Shown here piece after piece: positions 49,301-61,300 of a DNA stretch of 64,000 nt. Source of the DNA: Syngnathus acus (lineage: Eukaryota > Chordata > Actinopteri > Syngnathiformes > Syngnathidae); assembly GCF_901709675.1 (NCBI RefSeq), contig NC_051103.1, positions 5,007,501-5,071,500 on the forward strand, given 5' to 3'. The number at the start of each line of letters is the position of its first letter. The stretch's first letter is position 1. The notes below the pieces were generated by a model. The model did not search any database. It was not told the DNA's origin and was given only the letters and a program-made list of their open reading frames with translations. The position numbers and the translations under genes are program-made.

Positions 49301-52300
49301 AATAATCACATAAAAGTCCATCCAGGCAGCCAGCCAGTCCAATAAATTACCTTGGTTTTACCGTTGACCTTGGCCTGGTTTTTCAACAGGAAGTGGACCA
49401 TCTTTACGTTGCCGTAGTGACAGGCCACGTGGAGAGGAGTGTAACCCAACTGAGGACAGCGAAAGAAAATTGTTCAAATGATAATACAGCCAAGAAAAAA
49501 AAAATCTCAATTCAAGATGGTAGTGGGGTCACCTTGGTCTCAGGGTCTATGGTGGCTCCATGGTTGACCAAAACCTCAGCCACGTTGACTTTATCCTCCT
49601 GGGCAGCCAGATGGAGCGGGGTCAAGCCGTACTAAACGCCAACGATGATGAATTAACTTTATGATTTTATTTTTTATGTCTATTGTCGAAGTCGAACCTT
49701 GTTGCCGGCGTTGACCGAAGCGTCCCGCGCCAGTAGAAGCGTCACGACGTCCACGTTGCCCTCCTGCGAGGCTAGGTGCAGCGGTGTGATGCCCTGCCGC
49801 GTCACGCTGTTGGTGGACGCGCCGTACTCCAGCAGCGTGGTGGCGATCTCCAGCTGGTTCTTCTTAGAAGCGATGTGCAGCGGCGTGTAGCCGTTCTGGG
49901 CCGCAAGCGTACAATTTCAACATGCAGATTTTCTACCATTAATTGCAGGACGATTTATTTGGAAGCGATTTAAACCATCCGCTTATCCTCACTTTCTGTA
50001 TTTAAATGGAAATCTATATCTTTTTCCCCTCCAGACCTCTAGATGGCAGTAATGCACAAAATGTGTGCCAAAGGAAATTTGGTATCTGTGCTTGAAATGT
50101 GGACCGAATTTGAACAAATTTGATTTTCGGACCATCACACTCATCGACGGAGCATTTTTAGATGAATTTTCTCTCACCTTGGCCGAGGCATGCGGTGAAG
50201 CTCCCTGCTTGAGCAACAGCAGCGCCACCTTCTGGTTATCGTAGTGCGCAGCCACATGCAGTGGAGTTAGTCCACTCTGGACATAAGTTATTAGTGGCGG
50301 GTTAGAGATCAATCATGACACCCGAGTGAGACCAAATGGGGGGCGGGGGGGGGGGGTCACACCTTGCCTGCGGCATCCGCCGCGGCGTTCTTTTGCAGCA
50401 GGAGGTTGGCCACCTCCAGCTTGCCGTATTTTGCCGCCACGTGCAGCGGAGTGAAGCCCTTCTGCGAGGACGCGAGAGGATTGCAGTCACCGAATTGTAT
50501 CAGCGGCGGTGACTGTTGCATGCCGACGCCGTTTACCTTTGTAGTGATGCCCAGACTGGCTCCTTGGTCCAGCAGCGTCGCCGCCACCTCTCGGTGACCT
50601 TCCCGGGCGGCCAGGTGGAGGGGCGTGTACCCGGAGCTGGTGGTGGTGTCGGGCGACGCCCCGTTGGCGAGCAGCAGTTGGACGATGTCCAGCTTGCCCA
50701 GACGACTCGTGATGTGAAGCGGAGTCTGCTCGTCCTGCCCGGAAAAATCAGACCGATGGAGTCAAGTGACATCAATTCTATTTTTTTTTGTCTCACCAAT
50801 TTCTGTGCCTGAGCAGAGTTTCAAACCAAGAACCTCTTGACTGCGAGGCGGCTATGCTCAGCCCTTTTTACACTGCTTTAAATTAAACATCTGCAAGGCA
50901 TTTATCACCCACAAACTGTATTTACACGACACATAAATGTCATGCGACCACACGCCCACACACACACACTACCTTGGCCTTGGCATCGACTCGTGCGCCG
51001 TTCTGGACCAAATAGCGCACCACGTTGGATTGTCCCGCCCTTGCAGCCATGTGAAGCGCAGTCTCCCCTCTCTAGAAAAAAAGAAAAAAAAATACATTAC
51101 TAAATAAAATACGACTTCATCCAGCTGCTAAATCTCCACCAGACAGAAAGGTGAAGAAATGAAGCGCTCCCAATTTTTTTTCTATAATGACGTCCCATAA
51201 CGCTCGTCGCCCCGGTAACCCGGCCACAGACGGCGTGGGCGAGCAAATACTTGAGGCTGATGAGCTAACTGCACCACTTTTTTCCCCCCTCTTTGACTTG
51301 TTCACTCTCTTCCCCCCCCCCATTCCTCTCTTTTTTTTTTGCCCTCCTGGCACAAGAACCTCATCAGGAAGTTTACGGTGTAAACCCACCCGGATGAGAG
51401 GAAAACACATGGAATTAATCTACTCAAATGAGCACTGGACCATTTCTCTAAATGGAATATTTGAGGATTTTTCCGCACTAGCTAAATAAAACTATTCAGT
51501 GAAAAACAAACTTATCCAAAGAAAATGAGTCCAATGAACTTATTCAATTTGGATGTTTTTTTTCTTACTCACCACATTGCTGGTGTTAGGTGAGGCGCCG
51601 TGGTTGATGAGCTGGTGGACGATGTTTTCGTGTCCCATGAACGCCGCGACGTGGATGGGAGTCAGGCCCGACTGGTAATTGGTATCACATAATATTTAAA
51701 TGTAAAGGTCCCCTTTTTGATTCATTCCGTGCCGCGTCCCAATACTTTTGCTGTCTAGATGTACGACGTACCTCAGTGACAGCCTGTATGGAGGCGCCGT
51801 GCTTGAGCAGGAGCTCCATCACCTTGACCCGGTTCTTCTTGCAGGCGATGTGCAGCGGCGTGAAACCATTCTACAAGCAGAGCGAGGACAAAGACGACTT
51901 CAAACAAACGATCCGGGGAAAGAAAAACGCTGCTGGAACAGCGCGTGGAAAAATCCACACTCTACTTTTTCTTCCCCCCACGACGAGGAGCGCGCGTGGA
52001 AAGAATTCCCACTGAATGCAAAGAGTTTGCGCTCTCCTCTCTTCTTCCTGCTTCGAGTAGCAATGACTTCATGCCACTTTTTTTTCTTTTCTTTACTCTG
52101 GACCCTGCCGGGCTCTTTAACCACACCCTGACATCTCTCGTTACACAACCGGCTGTCTCCCTTTGGGACAGCCGCTCAACGAAGTCACCAGTAAAAGTAA
52201 AATGATGATTAAAAAAAAAAGAAAATAGCACACACAGGAAAAAAAAATCTGCTTCCTCACCAGAGCCTTGGCATTGGGGTTGGCTTTTTTGTCCACGATG

Positions 52301-55300
52301 ACTTTGGCCACCTTGTAGTGCCCGCAGTGGGCGGCGACGTGCAGCGCCGTCAGGTAGTCGTTGGTCACGTCGTCCACGGGTGCGTCGTGGTGCAGGAGCA
52401 GCTGCACGCAGTTGAGGTGGTCGCCTTGGGTCGCCATGTGGAGCGGCGACAGACCGTTCTGGGCGGGGAGAGGTCTTAGCGTGTTGCTAAGTGTCACGCG
52501 GAAGGTTGCTTTGAGGCTTTACCTTGGTCTTGGAGAGAATGGGAGCGCTTCTGCTGAGCAACATCTCCACCACCTGCTCATGGCCGCTGCGGGCTCCGCA
52601 GTGTAGCGGCGTCAGGCCGTCCTGAGGCATCAAACACTTTTTTTTTACACTTTGCTTTCCATAGTGACAAATGCCTGTTAGCATGTTAGCATACTTGCGC
52701 GTACAGACCTTAGTCCGTGCATCTATCTTGGCTCCTCGCTCCACTAAGAGGCGCACCATGTTGCCGTTCCCACGCTTGGAGGCCACGTGCAGTGGCGTGA
52801 TGTCATTCTGGACACAAAATATGATATACCATCCATTTTTGGAGGTGGCGGGTGAGCTGACTTTAGGTGAAAACCACCCAAAGTCTTATTTTACATTTTG
52901 GTTCTGAAGACTCCCTATAGATTTGTCTATATAGGACGACTGACAAAGTACGTGCAACATGAGTGTTCTTTAGCAGAGTGACACAGACAGCTGGCACATA
53001 CTTGTGTCACAAATGCGAGCGTACACACACACGTACGCACGCACACACTAACCCGTGCCTTGAAGTCCACGGCGGCGCCTCTGTTGAGCAGCAGCGTGGC
53101 CACGTTGATGTTGCCGTAGTGAGCGGCGATGTGGAGAGGCGTGAAGCCGCTCTGAGGGGGGCGCAGAAGGACGCACGTAAAAAAAAAAAAAATCGTTAAA
53201 ATAATGCGGCAAGAAAGTTTTTCCTGTGAGAGCAGGGCACAATGGGAGGCAAAGCTGCAGCAAGCTCAGGAACGTGGTTTTTTTTTTTTTTTTACGTAAA
53301 GTGCATCGGCTGCTGATAATTGAAAAGCATGCAAGAACATAAAAGTTTTTTTTTTTTTTTAGTTGTTGGTAACAGGCTGCAACAGAAGCTGCAACTAGGA
53401 TTAAATCAGAAATATATACATGCAGGAAAGCATGCATTTGCCACAAACGTTAAAGACTAAAAGAGACTATCAGCTTGAAATGTCGAAAGCGAAATAAGAT
53501 TCCTTCCAGAGCAGATATCACTGCGCTAAAAACATCTTCTGCAGCTCAAAGCATGCACTAACAACATGATCTTGAACAGAGTAGTTTACAAAAACATTGT
53601 TGCCAACTAATCTTTCACTGGACCCTATTTAGTGAATTTTCTGACCACTCCCGGAAACAAAAGTGAAAGTTAGTTCCTGCTAAGAAAAAGACAATTTGAC
53701 CCGAAAAATATTCCTGTTGCGTACATGTTACAAAGTAAACAGTGCTCTAGTCCTTTTCTGCACAGAGATGAACCACATTAAAAAGAAATGAGATTAGCCG
53801 CATTGATGGCAGGAAATTCAGTCGACTGTGTTCACACCCACAACGGCGCAAAATACTTTTTTTTTTATTACACTAGCTTACACACACGCACACACACACG
53901 CACACAAGTGTAAATGAGATGCAGGCTTCCGGTGCACAAAAAGTGAGTCTGCAAAAGCTTTCATGCTAGCATTTAGCGTTCATGCTAGCAGCCTGAAGGC
54001 TTTGCGATGAAACCATGGGGGAGGAGGAAGAAGGGGGGGAGGAGAGAGGAAGATTAGAGCAAGAGAATGTGTGTACCTCTGTTGTTCTATTCACCATCAT
54101 CTAGAAACAGAAGGTCAAAGGGGGAACGGGGCGAGAAAGAATGTGGGGTGGTTAGAGTACCACGACGACAGCGACACCATGGCGGCACCAAGCGGCGGGA
54201 TGGGTACGCACTCCATGAAATGGCTAAAAACGGGAGCGGACGCACGAGTGGACACCGCAACGTCGCTTCCTTCTGATCAGAAGTCAGCAAAAAGAAAAGA
54301 TGGCCATTGGCCTACCTTCGACTCCACGTCGGCGTTGTGGTCACTCTGCAGAAGAAGGGCGGCGGCCTTGGTGTCGTCCTTCCTGGCGGCGATGTGAAGC
54401 GCGGGGAGGCGCACCTTGCCCTTGGTGTCGTTCTCCAGGAGCAGGGACACCACCTGGTCGTGGCCCTGCTGCAGCGCCACCGCTAGCGGAGTGAAACCAT
54501 CCTGCGGAAACAGGCCGAGGAAGCGTGAGCTCATTTGCTCGTCTTCCTTTATTCGATTTGCGTATTCACCTCGGTGGCGATGCTCTGACTGGAGCCGTGT
54601 TCCAGCAAGTAGTGCACCACTTCCAGGTGATTCTCCTGCGCCGCCATGTACAGTGGCGTGAAGCCATTCTGGAACCAAAAAGATTATTAGGCCAATTTTT
54701 TGTTTTTTTTAAATCACTCAGTGTCTATGGTGCAGCATATCACACACACTCTCCTTACACATAGTGTCACCTCTCTACATAGCTAGCACCTGATAACACA
54801 AGTGTGTGCGTGTGCATGTACGCACGTGTGTGTGTCATAGCATATTTTCATATCTTCACGCTAAAATGCCAGCCGTATAAAAGCCTTAAACATATGAATT
54901 CATTTGTTATTTCATTGGCTGCTTTTAGTTTATGTTTGCCGTTTACCTGCGACTGCGCGTTGATGTTAGCGTTGTGCGTCACCAATTCTTTCACCACTTC
55001 CATTTGGCCGGCGAGAGACGCAATGTGCAGCGCCGTGTTGCCTTTCTGTGACGGGGAAGAAAAAAAAATAAATAAATGTGAGCGCATGTACAGTTTAGCC
55101 TCATTTTGGGGATGTGACGCACCTTGGTGGCAGCATCCACGTTGGCTCCCTGCTGAAGGAGCTCGGCCACCACCTCCACATGGCCCTCTTTGGAAGCCAA
55201 GTGTAGCGCGTTGAGACCATTCTGTTCAGAATTTGGGTCATTTGTGACCATCCCTCGTTGTCACGGTGACAAATATCACTTTTAATTGAGGATTAAAAAC

Positions 55301-58300
55301 GTACCTGATTACAAATGTTGATGTCCACGCCATTCTTCAAGTAGTCCAACGCTTTCTCCAAGTTGCCGGCGCGAGCTGCTCGTAGGTAACAAGCATTCAC
55401 GTCCGTCTGCAAAACAAAACGTTACATTTTAAACACTGTTAACTTCTATTTTTCGCGGTTTCAGCCGATCAACACAACAAGGTGACTCTGGACGATAACG
55501 TGAACACAACATGACTGGCGTGACTTTGTTCATGCCACCCTGAAGCCTTCCGATGAAACTTGAGATATCCCAAGAATGCAACCTTGGCTCTTTCAACAAA
55601 CATTCCAGTAGGACGTGCCAGCAAACAAACATCAAACATGTTTACACGCCGCAAATGCTCAAATGTTATCGTAAGAAAATAAACCAAAAAAAAAAGAATG
55701 TCCGCCATATTGTTTTGAAGCAGCCATTTTAAATTTGAGTGTCCATCAAAACCAATTTTGTCTGATTGCTAGCATATTTGAATCATTATTGTACCAGGTT
55801 CAAATTAGTGGCAACATTTGATGACTTAAAACAGGAAACTCAAATAACTCCACAAGGTCACACATAGCTTGACAAAAGAATTCAACCTATAAAGCCAGTT
55901 TCACTTAGCCATGTTATTTGGTCGGCATGTCAACCATGATGAGACCCACCAAAAAGTCACCTTCCAGTTTGCTGTTTTTTTTTGCAGCATTCACTTAGCC
56001 AAGCAGAGCTTGTCTACCAAGGTCAGGTGTTTACCTCCATGCGTGTCTGTCATCATGCACCCTAATCAAAACACATCATCCTCCTCATCCTGATGTGGGA
56101 CGTACGCAGGTTCAAGGCTGCAGCGAGGCAGCACCACTGCAGAGCACCACGACCTCCACAAAAACGACCCCGTAACGGGCCTTAAATGTCTCGACCAGTC
56201 TCCGGGGTGGGGGTCCATCTCATGCTCCCACCCAAAGATGAAGTCTTACCACGGGATAGTCGACCGCTTCCTCCACGGCCATGTTGATCCTCAGCCTGCG
56301 GCAGAGAGTGTGAAACCCGAGCGCCGGTTGCTAGCTAGCACTACACTGACTGACTGATGAGGAAGAGAGAGAGAGTGGTCGAGAGAGAGAGAGAGAGGTA
56401 GGGGCATTATGTCAAAGCTAAAAATACCTAGCATGCAGTGAGAAAGTCCAGTCGTCGAAAGTCAGGAGTTCCGGTGCTAATCTTAACGAGTGATACAAAA
56501 CAGTGCACGTGTTTGGAATGTGCACAGAAAGTACGACAGAGATTGAAATATAAACAAATAGTGTGATCCTTATTTTGCGACACTTCCTTGTTAAAGGGAC
56601 AGCGTATGCAAAACAGCATCCGGTATCACTCACCGACATCTGCCGCTTTGGTGAGTAACTGCCGCAATCTAAATCACCTCCATTAAAGACCACCTTAGTG
56701 TCGGGTTTGGACTTGGCTAGGCCCCATCGAGTTTGGCATGGAGGAAGAAAAATGTGGAGCTTGGCTCACCTTACTCGCACAGTCCAAAATAGTGCAGACG
56801 GACACAACTGCAGAAAAGCAGCAGATGAGGCTTTGAGGTCAAACAGATTAGCAGGACTTAGAAGGTGCTTTCAGGTATTGAAGGAGCAAAATACTTTCGA
56901 GGAGACTAATGAGTTATAGGGCCCGAAATGGGCTGGGGTGACAATTATAATAATAATTTTTATTTTAGTCATTGAAGTCAAATTCCTTGTTTGGCACGCT
57001 CAAACATAAAAACTCTTGAATTTTTCTTTTTCATCCATTTAAATATGTGCTGCAATAACATTTATGGGACAACACAGGAACGATCCATCCTCCAGCATTT
57101 TATGACAAGCAACTATGAGGGACAGGTTGCCATGGAAACGCCGGCTCCTAAAATTTGCTGCGGAAATGTTGCGGAACTTTCCGGTTGGTGTTTATCATTT
57201 TAGTATTTGTGAACGCAGAGTGTTATGAATGATAAACACCATCCTTTTCTACTATCTTCTTTTATTTCCTACGGGGACTTCAGGCAGTGTATTTGAAATA
57301 TAAACATCTCAATGTGAATAGTGAGCAATAAAAATGCATGTAATACCGCTTTAATGTTATGAAATCATCTTGGATGGGAATAAGGTAAAAAGAGGTGTGT
57401 GTATGTGTGTGTGTGTTTAGTCCTGCCTCTGACTGCTAGTTGAAACCCTGCGATCTGATTGGCCGGCGAGCTACCGCAGTCCCGGCTCTTCAGCTTCCGA
57501 TGGAGGAGGATTAAAAACACTCACGCCCGCGCGGGGCGTCTATAAAACATACACCTCCTCTTTTTTGCACGGCGGCATCGAACGGCGGACAAACGCGAGA
57601 GTGTGTCTGAGCGGTTTGTGTCCGTGACGCTTTGCTGCATAGCCAGCAGGCGGCCATGTTTACCAGACACCAGCATCAGCCCCTCCCTGGGTTAAGAAGT
57701 GAACACTCACAGTAGGTAAATACAATATAGAAGTACAATATCAAAGTAGAACAAAAAACGGGGTTAGTATCTGCTGCTGTGGTGCAGCCGCGGGTTAATC
57801 TCCTCTGAGGCAGGGCAATCATGAATAAATAAAGACAAAAAACACACTGACTTGACAGGAATGTGTGCGGTGCAGCGGCCCAGCTACATGGGAGCACAAC
57901 ACAAGAAAAAGCAACACAAATTGGGCGTTTTATTTGACGGTTTCGGTAGTTCGAAACCCGTCAGAACTTTTTGCATTTTGATTTACAGTCCACTGCTGAC
58001 TAGTTTCCTCGATCAACCGCCCCGCCGCGACCCGTGTATCCTCCGCCCTGTAATGGAAGTCTTCTATAATTCATAGCCCCCGCTCCAAAAGAGAGCGTCG
58101 GCTTGCATGACTTTGCTCTCAGAAAACACAAAAAGAGAAGATGGTGGAAGAGGTTCCGGGCTGCAAGACATTTCATATAATTGGCTTGGAAATCAAATAA
58201 TATATAATAAATAATAAAAATAAAATAAAATAAACAAAAAAAAAAAAAGCAACTTTAAGGCAATTCATTATAGTCACAGCTGTTCCTAATATTGTGACTT

Positions 58301-61300
58301 TCCGCTGTAGCCCAAAGAGAGAAAGGTGTAGAGAGAAAAAGAGAGAGCGAGAGGTAAAGTAAGGCTAAAAAAAACTAAATGAGGCACAGGGAGGAGATAG
58401 TGAGGATCATTTTTCCATCATGGTGCCAAGAAGAAGCGTCCTGGGACAGACGACTATGGATTAATCCTGGCATAGCAGATACGGCTTCACTACCACACTC
58501 ACTGATGATGTCACTACTACACGCTTAGACACAACAGTGACACAGCAACATGTTATTCCCGTTAATTCTCATTTTCGACCTTGAAGTCAAAAAGGTCAGA
58601 CTGCCACTCAAGCAAATGATTATTGATTATCGCCCATCCGGTATTAGCCACCTCGTGCATGTTTCTAACTTTGCCGTCCAGGTTGCACGCACACGCGCAC
58701 TAATGTGACACGCGGCGAAGCGCAGGGCGTGACTGCTTCCAGCACGAGCCTCGTGCACAGACAGACGCGTCCAAAGTCCATCATCGAGTGATGACGGCAA
58801 CCGACGTTGCATTTCGACCATTTGTTCAATTCGTAATGAGGACACAATACACCAACCGAAATATTAATAGCACCCAAGTGCCTAAAATATCAGCCTGTCC
58901 TCTTTCCTCTGTCGCCACAACCAAAACACAGCCCTCCATCTTCCTCCCTTTCTACCTTTTTCTTCACGTCTCCTCCTCGTTGCCTCCTCCTGGCCCGCTT
59001 ACGCTCCTTCTCCCGCTCTTCCTCGGCCGCCACAAGGTTTTCGTCCGCCTTCTTCTTCAGCTGCGAGGCGGCGTGCGCCATGCCGTCTGCCGCTTAATCC
59101 ACACAGGTGGGCGAGAACAGTGCTGCTGAGGGATCTTCTCCACCCACTCCTGATGATTTCCTTTTTTTTAATGGAGGTGGATGGCACACCTCCTCCTGGT
59201 TGTCAATTAGCTTTTGTGCTCGGGGTCGGGATGTTCCCCTGGAGATCCTGCTCAAATCTGTCCTTCATCCCCACCTCAAAAAAAATTTTTTTTTTTTAAA
59301 AAAGCATAAAATCATCTCCGGGTAGGATTGTCCTCTTGTAAAAACATCCCTAGTGGAGGTCCTCACATCCACAGAGAAGCGCAAACCGCATGGCGTGCTG
59401 AAGAGGAGGGGGATGCAGACTGGTTCCTGGCGCCCCCCTGGAAGCACCTGAGCTCGACACGAGCCATCCGCTCCAGCATGTCTCGACGGGACGTACGAGC
59501 GGGATGGGAACGGCGGCGGGAAAGAGGTTGAGAAAGAGAGCGAGAGGTGGGAGGATAGAAAGGGAGAGGCTGGAGGGGGCTTCGAAGGGAGGGGCAAGGG
59601 GAGGGGGGGGGGGGATGAAGAAGAACCTCTGCTTGGTAACATCAGACACTTAATGGAGACACTACAATGGAGGACGCTGTCACTGCTGTCTTAACATTTT
59701 GCATTCGTTTTAATGTGCAGATCCGTGCATGTGGTGCATGCAGCTGACACTTCACCAGATCACCCCTGCCAAACTTCAACTCCTGGACAATTTCACCAAG
59801 TAATCAGAAGCAACAAGGTCTTAAAATTGTGACGTCACAACTTGGCAACACACTCCAGATTGTAGTGAGTTGTGACCGTCGTAAAAAACAGCAACGTAAG
59901 ACTGAGCGTAAATAGACCACCAAATAATGAGCGTAGGAAGCAAAATAATATGCAATTCCAGTGAATTAAAGGATCAATTATTCACGTCCTCATGAATTAT
60001 TCATGAGATATTGATAGATGCTGCGATTAAGTGGAGGTGACCTTGAGGCATTGTTAGAGTTCAATGCAATTAGCCGCTTTTCCAGGAGGGAGAAAGCTTC
60101 ATGACAATGATTCCCTCGAGCATCAATCAAATTTATGATGACTATTTTAATCCATTAAATATGCTTTCTTGTTGAGCAATACGTGTGTCTGTGTGTGTGT
60201 GTGTGTGTGTGCGGGCGTGCATGGGTGCTATAAGCTCATGTCTGGGGATTGCAGCCCCCCTTCATAATATAAACACCTTGGCAGCATGCGGGGATGACGT
60301 CACAAGAGAGCCGGCTTCCTATTGGTTCAGAGGACAGCGACCGGCCGCTTGGAACGGAAGGTCCCGCCCACTGCCAGACAATAACAAAAGAGAAACAGCA
60401 GGCTTGGGGGGGAAAAAAGGGTTGGCTGTAATGTACTATTTGACCGCTAGAGGGCGGCATTGCATTAAGGACCAAAAAAAGGGGAACTAAATGTGGTTCT
60501 GGAGCACAAAAGGTTGCCCACACATGTTCTGGCACCTCCCCTGAGAGCCACTTCACATCCAAGCCGAGGCACTTAACTGCAAATGGACATTTTAAAATCA
60601 GATAAAGCAACAACACAATTTGTCCCATTTGGTGTTTGGAGACGCGGATGGAAAGCACTAAGAGATGACATTAAAACAAAAATGGAAGCGAAAACCAGAC
60701 ACATTTCTGTCTGTCTGTCTGTCTATCATTGTGTGCGTCTGTCTGGAGGTGGGCTTCTCCTGCCGGGCACCCTGCCAGCCGTCTCCCTGGCAACGGTTTA
60801 CACAGCCACAAAAATAGCACTGCTCCGAGTGCAGAGTATCCCTTCGCCGTATCGAGCCGACCGCGTCACGCGCACCTTCACACCCCGCGTCCTTCCATGC
60901 CGACAACTAGATCCCCGTCATGGTGAATTCCAAGCCAAAAAAAAGGCCCTAGTCTGAAGTTCTAGCAAAATCCATCTTTCTTTTCTGGGCTAGTTCACAT
61001 TCCTTGGGTTTAACAAGTACGCACAAGCGCTGATGGGGATGATGTGTAATTACTCGGGATTGTAAAAGCACACTTTTATCTCTTTGACTTGTGACAACAA
61101 ATCCGCAGCCTTTCCAAGCGCTAATCTCCACGGAATTATAACCCCTGCGTGACATGATGAAGGTTAATCAGACATGAACTTTTCCTTTTCGAGATGCTGA
61201 TAGCTCATGGTAATCCAGTCAGGATGAGGGGCCCGGTCTGACTCAGCCGGGCACGCGCAAAAACGACACCTTGGCAAGTCGTCATGGCAACGCAACAAGG

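Larger units (their letters stand above)
56283..58955. other. Intron between ank3 first exons A and B
   Basis: Holds the GA tract and the plus-strand promoter-like region. A-rich runs occur near 58201-58248. No coding exon beyond the short frame described is supported. Confidence 0.5.

Noticed and set aside
59265-59649. Pro/Ser-rich minus-strand frames upstream of ank3 exon B
   Set aside because: They are low-complexity, lie in purine-skewed DNA and do not link to a splice donor in phase.
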